Assembly (NCBI GenBank): GCA_050945315.1
Contig: JBMNSS010000049.1
Coordinates: 1-17,218, forward strand
Origin: DTU080 sp050945315
GTDB lineage: Bacteria; Bacillota; Limnochordia; DTU080
Length of the DNA stretch: 17,218 bases
Direction of reading: 5' to 3'
Position 1 is the stretch's first letter; each line of letters opens with the position of its first letter. Below are positions 1 to 9,171 of this stretch, in pieces. Made by a program: the position numbers and the translations under genes. Under the pieces are notes generated by a model, which saw only the letters and a list, made by a program, of their open reading frames with translations, had not been told where the DNA came from and did no database searches.

Positions 1-30
1 CCGACAATGGGTTAGGAAGCGGCCGCCATA

Positions 31-67
31 GGCTGCCGGTATCGCCTTTCCGGACAGCCTTTCTTCT
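31..67 (+). terminator. Possible weak hairpin terminator, plus strand
   Basis: The arms at 31-39 and 50-59 pair over nine positions with one bulged A at 54, around a 10-nt loop. A pyrimidine-rich run (60-67) follows on the plus strand. It would serve a plus-strand gene to the left of the window, or act as a structure downstream of the minus-strand beta-helix gene that ends at 138. The T-run is interrupted, so this is a weak call. Nothing else is recognisable in 1-137. Confidence 0.25.
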
Positions 68-137
68 ATACGTAACTCTCAACTGCCGGATTCCGAAAAA
101 CCGTAGCTATGTCTGGCCCAATTACTTAGACAGGCTC

Positions 138-3100
138 CTAGCCGCTGCGCATCTCCAACTCTACCTCACCAACCTGAAGGTCCCCTCCTGGCGCGTGGCG
201 ATCCACGGTCAGGCGAAACTCCTCGGCTTCGCCCCCTTCCGGGCCCGCGCCCGACAACTCGCACTTCGTCCATCCCCGGGCCGCCGAAGCCACCTTCTGC
301 ACATCGTAAGGCAATTCCACCCAATGACCGCCCTTCATTCCGGCGGCGAGAGTGACGGATTCCCGCACATCCCGGTCCCTGACATACACAGTGATCTTAA
401 AGGTCTTCAGATCTGGCGCAGACCACGTGAGATATTCGGGCTCCGCGGATGACTTGATCAACCGCCCATCGTCTGAGAACAACGGATCCATGTCCTCATC
501 CGCATAGACCCAACCCTCGGATCGATCTACGGTGCGAGAAAAGTCAAACGTCACCATTTCTCCGAACATCATTACGTGCCTCGGGCTATCCATCCGGTCG
601 ACAAACGTCTGCCAATTGCGGATGGCGAGTCTGGAAATCCCCCGCACAGTGTGGCCTTGCTCGTCCGTCAGTTTCACAGCTAACCGGTAATACCCGTCGG
701 GCCACGAGTTCGTATCTATCCTTAGGCCTGCGGCTTTCACGTTGTCGGCCGTGAGCACCTCCACCCCATCGATCTCTACACTCACCTGCTTCACATCACC
801 AAACATAGTGTTTCCATCCACCTGCAGATAGCGCTGCACCTCAAAGTCAACAGCAACCTCACCGCAAACGGTGGCGCCCGGTCGGGGCGATGTCACGTCA
901 ACATGTCCCCGCTCGCGGTCTCGAAGCTTCTGTTGCCATTCGGCGCTCAGGGCGGCGGCCTGTGGCAAGATCGCCGCCTCCTCAATCCAGTACGTGTCTC
1001 CTTGCGTGGAGCCAGATGAGGCTTCCAGACCTAACCGCTGTAAGATGGTAATGCTCGGATCGTCCCGTAAAATGAGGCGGGCATCGACCAGGAGGGTGTG
1101 CCATTCACCGTCATCGACAAGCACCACCTGATCCGCTTCGATCTTACGCTCTCCGGCAGTAACCGCCAGCCACTTTTTGCGCGTTCTCCCATCGCTACCC
1201 TGAAACGCCTCGATATAGAGCCCTAAAGGTGTCCCCGGGGCGATCCGGTAGCGCAGGTAAATCCACGGGTACTCCAAGACATCCCACTCTGGCGGTGCGA
1301 TCCGCAGAGGCATCGTCCCGCCACCGGGATTGCTCACCCGTAAGCGCCCTTTCCCTGTTAAGGGATCCACCTCGTGACTCCAATCAATGGGGATCTCCCC
1401 CCAGTTCATCTTCCAGTACCACATCCAGTTTTCATCATCCGCATCGTAATCCGCGTGCGAAAACGTGCTGTGTAAGAATGGATCGGTGGCGGCGCGCGGT
1501 GCCTCCACCACGACATACCCCGTGCCCCGCACAATCTCCCCGGCGCCTGTGGTCACTCTGACGCGCAGGGGGTAATCATAGGGCTTGTCGTAGCGGTGGA
1601 TCACCTCATGCCCATAGGCGATGGAACCATCGCCCAACTGCCAGCGTATCTCCGCGGCATCGGAGATACCGTACAGCTTCACGGAAAGACGCACTGCCTC
1701 CCCGGGCTGTACCAAGAGAGAATCTGTAACGATCTGCACGGCGGGCCGGCCCCTCTCGCCGAGCTCGTAGACACCCATGTCCGGAGCGTTACCACTCCAG
1801 GCCAGGCTGAGGCCGTCACCTTCCGTCCACGTAACCTCCCGATCCACAGTCAGAGTCTGACGCGCCCTATCCACCTTGACCACGCGCGCCACTTGATCCG
1901 CAGAACCAATGGCAATCAAATCGCCGAGCTCGCCCTCGATACCGAACCCATCGTAAAAGAACGAAGCGTCTTTCACAGGGATTTCCAGCCCTTGTCCCGT
2001 GCCCACCGCCATCGTAAGAAAGGCTCCACCATCGAGAAGAGGACTGCCCGGTGCAGGAGCGTGATTGTAGTTGTCTGCATCTACAAAGGCCGGCGGCGTG
2101 TCGATATTGCCGGCGAAGTACGTCGCCCCATGTGATATGGATTGCCACGCCGGGTTTTGTACAGCGTCTACAGAAAAGCGCGAGCCGTTGACGTCGATGA
2201 GTTCTTTGCAGTGCTCATCCCGGGCGGCGACCAGGTTGTTCACAAACCGCACAATAGGGACCATCTCACCAGAGGCGTCGGCTTCGGGACCGTCCATCGA
2301 GCGAAAGCGCACCTGTAGGCTGTTTCCCGGAGTATCATTGCGGTAGAAGACGTTGTTCGCCAAGACCACATTACGCATCTGACTCGCCTCGAGCATTGAG
2401 CTGTGGGAGTCGCTGATGGCCATCCCGAAATCGTAATTGTTGTCAAAGACATTGTTATAGACGCGCAGATTCGTGATCCACTGATCCCGCATGGGGTAAT
2501 CGTGCAAGGGGCCTCCCCAGTTTCTGAAGACCCGGTTGAAGCGGAAGATGCCGTCCTGGGTCGCGAACTTGGCGCTGGCACTCGCTGAGCGGCTGCTATG
2601 AAGGGCATTGGTGACGATGTTGTTCTCGAAGAGTACGTGCTTGGTACCAAAAAACTCGAAGTTGCGCCCCCAGGCGGCGTGAAAGACATTGCCCCGCAGG
2701 ACAACGTGGCTGGTCGATCCATCGGGGTAAAACTGCAAGGGACAATGCCCGGCCCTGGAGATGGCATTGCCTGCAAAGAGAATGTGACTGGAGTGGCCCA
2801 CCCGCGCCATGTTGAAGCCGCCTCCCCGCATGACGCTGTCGCGCACGAAAACATGATGGCTCGCATTGATGTGCATAGGCATGCCACCCGAGGCCGCATC
2901 CTCCATCAGCACATCGTCAATCTCGATGTGGTGTGAGTTCTCAACCAGCAACCAACGCCCTTGATCGGAGCGCGGCCTAATGGTAAACCCCTCGACATGA
3001 ACGTACTCCACCCGCGACAGATTCACTGCATGGTCAGAATACGACTGCCCCAACAGAACGGCCGAGCGCCGCGGCCAGGACTGGAAGACGATGGGGGCCT

Positions 3101-3920
3101 CGGAGGTGCCCCCACGTATCGGCCGCAAAACGCCTTCATACTCTCCCGGCAGAAAGCGGATCGTATCGCCCGGTATGGCTGTCGACGATGCATGAGCCAG
3201 ACTCCCCCAGGGGGCATCGATGGTTCCCGCAGCCGCATCGTCGCCCGTGGGTGACACGTAAAATGTGCCGGGTTCGCGTTCCGCGGCTCCCGGGCTCGAT
3301 GAGACAGCGGAGACATCCCGCACGTCTATCTCCGCCCACTGCGTATAGCCGTCGGCGTTGTAAAAGCCGACCGATATCCAAATCTTTTCGGTTTCCGGGT
3401 AGACCGTAAACTCTTTTTCCAGTAAGACCCAACCATCTGTGCGACCGGGAACACGAAAGGTATGTGAGCTTCCGGCTCGGACGTTACCGCCGCCGGGAGG
3501 GGTCTTGTAAAACTCCACACGGATGAAACTCTGTGAAGCCTCAAATTCCTTCGTCACGCTGCCCTTGTACCAGGCCGACAGCTTCATCGTCCTATTCCGG
3601 AACTCCACGGCAGGGATGTTTTTCATCACCAACAACACGAGGCCGCCCGCCGGATTGTCGTTTCCGGACAACCTGGCCGCGGGCTGACCCTCAAAAGCAT
3701 CCTTGTCCACACCTAGTTGGTAGAACGGCTCTCCGCGCCGGGTGTTGCTCCAGGCCACCGGCCAACCATGCTCATCGACTTCGTCGAAACAGCTATTGGG
3801 AATGACGAGCCCTTCGCCCGCTTCCACTCCGGCCACAAAGCCGAGAACCGCAAACCACATCGCGAGCAGTATCGACAAAGTGACAGCCGCGTCGCCAGTG
3901 ATCCTATACCGTGACGACAT
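138..3920 (-). CDS. Secreted multidomain right-handed beta-helix protein with PKD-like domain (paralogue A, 1260 aa)
   Basis: Probable exported polysaccharide-active or polysaccharide-binding protein; substrate unknown. Residue positions count from the upstream TTG codon. Residues 12-35 are a Sec signal peptide ending near VEAGEG. Residues 36-205 look like a jelly-roll carbohydrate-binding module. A beta-helix runs from about 219 (FYVSPTGDDAAAGT, DAPWGSLAHA, PGDTIRFLPGEY) to about 635, with Asn-rich rungs such as FENNIV, YNNVFDNN and ANNVFYRND. A small beta module follows (655-712), then the DMGVYE ending of the helix. Residues 725-810 contain a PKD-like WQLGDGS...HRYD. Two further beta-rich modules (about 815-990 and 1008-1100) precede a C-terminal discoidin-like region. 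I chose the ATG at 3920 over the TTG at 3923 because the purine-rich SD (3926-3934) lies only 2 nt from the TTG but 5 nt from the ATG. It starts 23 bp after the stop of its paralogue, so the pair is likely one operon. No anchor or catalytic motif could be assigned with confidence. Confidence 0.85.
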   Translation of the reverse strand: MSSRYRITGDAAVTLSILLAMWFAVLGFVAGVEAGEGLVIPNSCFDEVDEHGWPVAWSNTRRGEPFYQLGVDKDAFEGQPAARLSGNDNPAGGLVLLVMKNIPAVEFRNRTMKLSAWYKGSVTKEFEASQSFIRVEFYKTPPGGGNVRAGSSHTFRVPGRTDGWVLLEKEFTVYPETEKIWISVGFYNADGYTQWAEIDVRDVSAVSSSPGAAEREPGTFYVSPTGDDAAAGTIDAPWGSLAHASSTAIPGDTIRFLPGEYEGVLRPIRGGTSEAPIVFQSWPRRSAVLLGQSYSDHAVNLSRVEYVHVEGFTIRPRSDQGRWLLVENSHHIEIDDVLMEDAASGGMPMHINASHHVFVRDSVMRGGGFNMARVGHSSHILFAGNAISRAGHCPLQFYPDGSTSHVVLRGNVFHAAWGRNFEFFGTKHVLFENNIVTNALHSSRSASASAKFATQDGIFRFNRVFRNWGGPLHDYPMRDQWITNLRVYNNVFDNNYDFGMAISDSHSSMLEASQMRNVVLANNVFYRNDTPGNSLQVRFRSMDGPEADASGEMVPIVRFVNNLVAARDEHCKELIDVNGSRFSVDAVQNPAWQSISHGATYFAGNIDTPPAFVDADNYNHAPAPGSPLLDGGAFLTMAVGTGQGLEIPVKDASFFYDGFGIEGELGDLIAIGSADQVARVVKVDRARQTLTVDREVTWTEGDGLSLAWSGNAPDMGVYELGERGRPAVQIVTDSLLVQPGEAVRLSVKLYGISDAAEIRWQLGDGSIAYGHEVIHRYDKPYDYPLRVRVTTGAGEIVRGTGYVVVEAPRAATDPFLHSTFSHADYDADDENWMWYWKMNWGEIPIDWSHEVDPLTGKGRLRVSNPGGGTMPLRIAPPEWDVLEYPWIYLRYRIAPGTPLGLYIEAFQGSDGRTRKKWLAVTAGERKIEADQVVLVDDGEWHTLLVDARLILRDDPSITILQRLGLEASSGSTQGDTYWIEEAAILPQAAALSAEWQQKLRDRERGHVDVTSPRPGATVCGEVAVDFEVQRYLQVDGNTMFGDVKQVSVEIDGVEVLTADNVKAAGLRIDTNSWPDGYYRLAVKLTDEQGHTVRGISRLAIRNWQTFVDRMDSPRHVMMFGEMVTFDFSRTVDRSEGWVYADEDMDPLFSDDGRLIKSSAEPEYLTWSAPDLKTFKITVYVRDRDVRESVTLAAGMKGGHWVELPYDVQKVASAARGWTKCELSGAGPEGGEAEEFRLTVDRHAPGGDLQVGEVELEMRSG

Positions 3921-3943
3921 CAATTCTCCCCCCCTTCAGGGCA

Positions 3944-6900
3944 CTAATGTGCAAGACCGACGAGCTCCACACGGCCGAACTGAATCGTGGAGCCGTCGAC
4001 CTGCTCACCATCCCACGTCAAGCGGAATAGCTCCGGGTTTGCAGTCGCAGGTATCTCGCCGTGCAAACACAGTTCAAACCAGCCTGCTTGTGTCTCGGGT
4101 TCCTGCATTCCCACCTGATACATCACCGGTAGCCATGCATCCCCGTCCGCCGAGACAGCAATGCTCAGTGCCCTCGCTACGCCCGGATCCTGAACAAACA
4201 CCGTAACTTCAAAGCGCCGTAACCTGGCCAAACGCCACGTCAGATGCTCTGTGCCCCCGCCTGTGGGGGTCAATCGATCCGAATCGCCAAAGAACGCTTC
4301 AGCTCCGTCGGTGGCATACTGCCAGCCGTCAGACCTGTCGACAACCCGCAGTCTTTCGACCGTAGTAAACCACACAGAGGGCGGCAACAGATCATCCCGT
4401 AGAGTAGACCAGTTGCTGATCAGAAGACGTTCCGTGTCTGAGTACCTGTGACCCTGATCCGTTTCGACGAGAAACTCCAGCCTATACAGACCATCCTCGA
4501 TCCGGAGGGTATCGAGCCGTACTTCTCCCGGCCAGGTCGCCCCCTGGTAGAGAACGAGTCTTTCGTCACGCTCCGTCCGAGCAGTGGCCTGCGCCGCGAG
4601 AGTGTAACTCACCGCCTTCTCTCCGGGAGGAAGGGCAACCTGGACGGCGATGGGGTGTCCACCGTGAGCCGCTTCACCCGGCGACGACTCAATGAAGACG
4701 ACTTGCATGGGACGTTCGCTTCGCGCATCGCCGAGCTTCTCCTGCCAGAAGAGCGTCTCGATGGCTTCCTCTGACAGTATGGCCGCTTCGTCTAGCCAAT
4801 ACGTGTCTCCCTGCCGGCTCAAGGGGGCATCCATGCCGAGCCGGCGTAGCATGCTCACCCCGGGATAGACCTCCCGGATCATCCGGGCGTCAAAAACCAG
4901 AGTCTGCCAATCACCGTCATCTATCAATCGGTACGTAAGCAGAGCACCAGCTCGATCTCCTCGTGGCTGTGAAACGCTGGCGACCACGACGCGCCGTTCC
5001 TTTTGCGCCTCCGCATCAAAGGCCCGTACATACACCGCCAGGGGAGTTCCCTTCGCAATCCTATACCGAAGATACACAAAGGGGTAGCGATCCACATCCC
5101 ATTGCGCCGGGTTCAAATGCAGGGGCATGGATCCGCCGCCGGGGTTGGTGATCCTCAAAACACCCTCTCCGGTTTGTGGATCGATCTCCTGCTCCGCCTC
5201 TACCGGTGTGGGGCGGTTCTTATACCAGATCCACCAGGCCTCACGGTCATCGGCGTCAAAAGTCGTGTGCATGAGGGGCATCTCGAGACTCTCCGGCGGA
5301 GCCCACTCCACAAAGCCGACACCGACATGACTGGCTCCCGCGCTACCCGTAACACGCACCCGGATCGGAAAGCCCTCGGGGCTAAAGAGCTGATCGGGTG
5401 TAAAGTCATAGGTGTGGGTGATCTCCGGTCCATGGGCCATGGTCCCGTCGCCGAGCCGCCACTCAAAGGAGACTGGGTCGACTGGCCCGTACACATGTGC
5501 CCGCATCGTCACCGGTTGGCCTGGGCGGGCGAAGAAGGGATCCGCCTCCACAAAAACGCTGACCCGCCCCGAATCACCGTGTTCTATCACTCCCATGTCC
5601 GGAGCCGCTCCCGACCAGGCCAGGCTCACCGCATCACCCTGCTGCCACGTCAAGGCCCGATCGAGTTCCAGGGTGCTCGAGTCCACATTGACCTTGACCA
5701 CTCGTGCCTGCCGGCTGGCGTCACCTACGGCAACGAGATCACCCCGCTCCCCGGCAATACCAAAACCGTCGTAGAAATATCGGACGTCCTCAACCGCCAA
5801 CACACGGCCCTGACCGGCGCTCAAAGCGAACGTCAAAGGAGCCGCCGCATCTCGCAGGGGACTGTCCGCAGTCAGACGATGATCATACCGTTCGGCGTCA
5901 ACAAAGCCGACGGGCCCGCGGAAATTGTTGCGGAATTGTCCGTCGCTCTTGGATTGCAGGTCATCGGGATCCCGGGACGCGGCGTCCGAAAAACCGATCT
6001 TGCCACCCTCGCCCAACGCATTGTGTTCAAAGAACACGTGCCGAGGGCCCTTACTCAGCACCACCTGACGCTCTTCACCGAAGGGGTCATTGCGGTAGAA
6101 GATATTATTCTTCACGACATTGTCGCGGACGGGGATGGAGACGCTCCGTTCAATGATCCGCAGAGCCTCCAGGTTGTTACGGTCAAAGACATTGTTGTAG
6201 ATGCGGTTATCCGTCACGCCATGCACCTCTAGCCACGGATGCATGACAATGGGGTTTCCCCAGTTGCGAAAGACACGGTTGAAGCGATAGATAGCAGAAA
6301 ACGCGTTGGGTTGGGCTGCCTCACTTGCGGATCTGCCGCCATGCAAGGAGTGAATGATGATGTTGTTTTCGAATAAGACATTACGGGCCGTCAAGAGCTC
6401 GAAGGCCCGCCCCCAGGTGGGGTTGAAGACATTGCCCCGCACTACTATCTCCGAGTTGTAGACCCTTTCCGCATCGCCACCGTCATAGAACTGCAAGGGG
6501 GAATGCCCGGCGTAGGAAATCGCGTTGCCTTCGAAGAGGACGCGACTGGAACGCTGGATCACGGCCATGTTGAAAGGACTCTTTTTCAGGGTACTATCGC
6601 GCACGAAAATGTCTTCGCTGTCGCTGATCAAGAATGGGGTCCCGTCTACCGCATCCCGGCTGCGCTCCATGTGCATATCAGTGAGATGGATGTCTTTGGC
6701 GTTTTTCGCAAAAAGCCATAGTCCACGGGGCGAGCTCGGATAGACATAGAGCCCTTCCAGTCGGATGTGGGAAACCCCATCTAACACGATGGCTCGATCA
6801 GCCCCTGAGGTGCCCGCGAGTCGGGCTGTATGCCGTTCGGCCGCCCGAAATGTGATGGGCGCTGTCGCAGTGCCGCTGTTTTTGGGCGCCAAGATGTTGT

Positions 6901-7675
6901 TGTGTCCGGCGTATGTACCGGGCATGATCACTATCACATCGCCCGCAATAGCCTCGCGCGAAGCCTTGCCCAGTGTGGCCCACGGATGTTCAATACTCCC
7001 GTTCTGATCATCATCACCATCCGGCGACACATAGAGCACACCTGCCGGTCTGTCGGTCATGCCATCATGCTTCACTTCGCACATCTCCAAACCGCTCAGT
7101 TTGATCGTGCCACTGGTATTCTTTAGATAAAACGAAATCCACAGCACCTCGGTTCCGGAGGGAACCTGGAACTCGTCCTGTAGCAATATCCAGTCTGTGG
7201 TGCCCGCCGGAGCGACTATCCTGAGCTGGCTGCGCACTGCCTTTAGCCCTTCTTCCGTCGTTTCCCAAAACTCAACGCGCAGGAAGTTGTTAGCGCCGGC
7301 TCTCATGGTCACAGCTTCTCCCTTATACCACGCCGATATCTTGAGTGTTTTGCCCTCAAGACCTTTAGCCGAAATCCCCCTCTGGTTGAGGATCACCAGG
7401 CCCTCCTCTTCACCGCCCGTGATCCGCAGGGCCGGAGCGCCGGAAAAACCGTCGGAGTCGGGGAACAGCCCGTACTCCGGGCGACCGATGGCCTGGGATC
7501 TGTCCCAACCAACAAGGCGACCGGCCTCATCCCAATCACTGAAGTCGCCATTGGCAATCAGATTGGCGGCACCTGCGGATATGATCTGGGCGCCAACCAG
7601 CATCTGGAATGCCACACAGACAGCAACCACAAGACCGGGCAAGACGGAGACCCTCAAGGGTTGGCTCACCAACAT
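3944..7675 (-). CDS. Secreted multidomain right-handed beta-helix protein with PKD-like domain (paralogue B, 1243 aa)
   Basis: This is a paralogue of the next downstream gene, with the same domain order. A signal peptide spans about 1-36 (hydrophobic 11-28, ending ISAGA). The jelly-roll-like module is about 37-205 and the beta-helix about 213-610, opening with LYVSPDGDDDQNGS, HPWATLGKA and GDVIVIMPGTY. A small beta insert follows at 632-690, then APDMGVIE. A PKD-like domain lies at about 705-795 (WRLGDGTMAHG, HTYDF). The C-terminal modules include TNPGGGSMPL and YLRYRIAKGTPL, also found in the paralogue. Shared helix segments include RFNRVFRNWG, AGHxPLQFY and LFENNI. The start is the ATG at 7673-7675, preceded 8 nt upstream by AAGGAGG; the TTG at 7714 has no comparable site. 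It probably binds or cleaves an extracellular glycan. The parallel beta-helix fold is shared by pectate, alginate and chondroitin lyases and by GH28, so the fold alone does not give the activity. Confidence 0.85.
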   Translation of the reverse strand: MLVSQPLRVSVLPGLVVAVCVAFQMLVGAQIISAGAANLIANGDFSDWDEAGRLVGWDRSQAIGRPEYGLFPDSDGFSGAPALRITGGEEEGLVILNQRGISAKGLEGKTLKISAWYKGEAVTMRAGANNFLRVEFWETTEEGLKAVRSQLRIVAPAGTTDWILLQDEFQVPSGTEVLWISFYLKNTSGTIKLSGLEMCEVKHDGMTDRPAGVLYVSPDGDDDQNGSIEHPWATLGKASREAIAGDVIVIMPGTYAGHNNILAPKNSGTATAPITFRAAERHTARLAGTSGADRAIVLDGVSHIRLEGLYVYPSSPRGLWLFAKNAKDIHLTDMHMERSRDAVDGTPFLISDSEDIFVRDSTLKKSPFNMAVIQRSSRVLFEGNAISYAGHSPLQFYDGGDAERVYNSEIVVRGNVFNPTWGRAFELLTARNVLFENNIIIHSLHGGRSASEAAQPNAFSAIYRFNRVFRNWGNPIVMHPWLEVHGVTDNRIYNNVFDRNNLEALRIIERSVSIPVRDNVVKNNIFYRNDPFGEERQVVLSKGPRHVFFEHNALGEGGKIGFSDAASRDPDDLQSKSDGQFRNNFRGPVGFVDAERYDHRLTADSPLRDAAAPLTFALSAGQGRVLAVEDVRYFYDGFGIAGERGDLVAVGDASRQARVVKVNVDSSTLELDRALTWQQGDAVSLAWSGAAPDMGVIEHGDSGRVSVFVEADPFFARPGQPVTMRAHVYGPVDPVSFEWRLGDGTMAHGPEITHTYDFTPDQLFSPEGFPIRVRVTGSAGASHVGVGFVEWAPPESLEMPLMHTTFDADDREAWWIWYKNRPTPVEAEQEIDPQTGEGVLRITNPGGGSMPLHLNPAQWDVDRYPFVYLRYRIAKGTPLAVYVRAFDAEAQKERRVVVASVSQPRGDRAGALLTYRLIDDGDWQTLVFDARMIREVYPGVSMLRRLGMDAPLSRQGDTYWLDEAAILSEEAIETLFWQEKLGDARSERPMQVVFIESSPGEAAHGGHPIAVQVALPPGEKAVSYTLAAQATARTERDERLVLYQGATWPGEVRLDTLRIEDGLYRLEFLVETDQGHRYSDTERLLISNWSTLRDDLLPPSVWFTTVERLRVVDRSDGWQYATDGAEAFFGDSDRLTPTGGGTEHLTWRLARLRRFEVTVFVQDPGVARALSIAVSADGDAWLPVMYQVGMQEPETQAGWFELCLHGEIPATANPELFRLTWDGEQVDGSTIQFGRVELVGLAH

Positions 7676-7700
7676 GAGTACACCCTCCTTAAGACGACAT

Positions 7701-7729
7701 CCCCCGCTTGGCAAGAAGCGAAGCGGGGG
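7701..7729 (-). promoter_or_regulatory. Intergenic hairpin before paralogue B
   Basis: Perfect 9-bp arms, CCCCCGCTT and AAGCGGGGG (7701-7709 and 7721-7729), enclose an 11-nt loop. The hairpin sits about 16 nt upstream of the SD of the 1243-aa beta-helix gene, within the 278-bp spacer after the substrate-binding protein gene. No T-run follows on the minus strand, so it is more likely a processing or RNA-stability hairpin, or one that modulates read-through, than a simple terminator. The remaining spacer (7730-7953) shows only a poor promoter candidate (TCGACA, 17 nt, TCTATA on the minus strand). Confidence 0.5.
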
Positions 7730-7953
7730 TGAGTAAATGCCCCGGTACAGCTATAGATCGGAATCTCGAATGATTGTCGATGTGTGCATGCCGAAACAGC
7801 GCTCGAGATCAGACTCGATATAGACGGTCTCTTAGACGAATCCACAACGCCGACGCCGTCATTCATGGCCCGTGTGTGCCGTCTCCGGGGAGCCCCCGAA
7901 CCTGCCAGATGAAAGCCATCGCTTCCGCACTGTTAAAGGCCACCAGGTCAAGG

Positions 7954-9171
7954 CTATTGCTGGGAGATGTAGGCGTTGATCGCACGCTGAACCTGCGGCA
8001 CGACGGTCTCCGGTGCCGCCTGCCCTTGCCAGACGGGCCTCATGCCTGCATCAAAAGCAGTCTGGATGTAATCGGAGTGCACGTGATACGGATAGGGCTC
8101 CGCAAAGCCCAGTGAGTTCATCAAGCCCGTGAGCAGTTCCCGGGTTTCCAACGGGAGCGTTACATCGCGGCGTATTGGCACCCTACCGCGGGCCACAACG
8201 AACTCCTGGCTTTCTCGAGACGTCAAATACTTCAGATAGCGCCAGGCCGCTTCTTTCTCTTTGGCATTGGTGGTCAAAGCAAAAGACGTCACGTAGACGA
8301 CCTCACCCTTCGTCACGTCCTGAGTGCCCGAAGTAACGCCCACGGGCGTGTCTCCGATACCGCTACCGATATTGCCGCTGCCAAGGTGAATCGAGGCCAC
8401 CTTTCCGTTCAAGAACATGCTCGTCGATCCCCCGTGTAGCCCATCGCGAATCAGGCCGAGCAGCCAGTTCATAGCCTTGTATGCCTCCGGAACATCGATA
8501 TTCAATAGGTTGTCTTTGTCGAACATGCGCCCACCCGCCTGATAGATCAGCGGTATGATCTGCGTATACGGCGTGCCGTGGTAATAGCCCCAGATCTCGG
8601 GCTGTCCGTCGCCATCCGCGTCGACTGTAGTTCGCCTGGCGATATCCCGTATTTCGTTCCAGGTAACCCAACTGTCAGCGGCGGGAGGCACAACGCCACG
8701 CTGCGCCAGGATCTCCTTGTTATAGGCATAGGTGTAGTTCACGACGAACCCGGGCATCCCGAACATGATGCCGGCGTAGCGCACGGCGTTCAGGGCGCCG
8801 GGAATCCACGCCCGCGTGTCGAGAGACTTGTCTCGCTCGATCCAAGGATCAAGGTTCTCCAACACACCGCCAACTGCCAAGGGCGCCACTTGTTCCGGTG
8901 GTATCTGCAGCACGTCGGGTATGCTACCGGTGGCAGCTAACACCGCTACTTTCGCCGCATATTCTTTATGGCTGGCGATGGTCATCACGTCAAGTCCGAT
9001 ATCTGGATTGGTCCTTTCGAAAAGGTCCATTTGGGGCCCGTAAGTGCCACTCCAGCTTTCCGGTGCCAACCACGTGCCCACACTGAGCATGGTTTTGCCC
9101 TGTGCAGTCAGAGACAGAATTACCATGACCGCAAACACGCTGCACACTAACCGTCGAACAGACCAGGCCAT
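7954..9171 (-). CDS. ABC transporter substrate-binding protein, family 1 (MalE-like sugar binding), 405 aa
   Basis: Extracytoplasmic binding protein that would deliver a sugar or oligosaccharide to an ABC importer. Residues 1-25 form a Sec signal with twin Arg and a hydrophobic core; the only Cys near it (C10) lies before the core, so there is no lipobox. Family-1 hallmarks are seen in order: a mature start resembling SVGTWL, IPDVLQIPPEQV (84-95), the hinge region YAYNKEILAQRGVVPP (148-163), WVTWNEIRDIARR, the acidic DADGDGQPEIWGYYHG (184-199), and the C-terminal EKEAAWRYLKYLTSRESQEF. Length is normal for the family. The ATG at 9171 has GGAG about 10 nt upstream. No permease or ATPase gene lies next to it; the downstream genes are the two giant beta-helix proteins, which suggests the ligand is a product of their target glycan. 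The specific sugar cannot be read from the sequence. Confidence 0.9.
   Translation of the reverse strand: MAWSVRRLVCSVFAVMVILSLTAQGKTMLSVGTWLAPESWSGTYGPQMDLFERTNPDIGLDVMTIASHKEYAAKVAVLAATGSIPDVLQIPPEQVAPLAVGGVLENLDPWIERDKSLDTRAWIPGALNAVRYAGIMFGMPGFVVNYTYAYNKEILAQRGVVPPAADSWVTWNEIRDIARRTTVDADGDGQPEIWGYYHGTPYTQIIPLIYQAGGRMFDKDNLLNIDVPEAYKAMNWLLGLIRDGLHGGSTSMFLNGKVASIHLGSGNIGSGIGDTPVGVTSGTQDVTKGEVVYVTSFALTTNAKEKEAAWRYLKYLTSRESQEFVVARGRVPIRRDVTLPLETRELLTGLMNSLGFAEPYPYHVHSDYIQTAFDAGMRPVWQGQAAPETVVPQVQRAINAYISQQ

Noticed and set aside
5003..6232. Plus-strand open frame of 409 codons
   Set aside because: It is fully antisense to the 1243-aa beta-helix gene. It has no ribosome site or recognisable domain, and its composition is that of a shadow of a GC-rich gene.
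7863..7953. Short coding-like frame directly after the binding-protein stop (AMAFIWQVRGLPGDG)
   Set aside because: It has fewer than 30 codons, no convincing start or ribosome site, and is too short to separate from chance.
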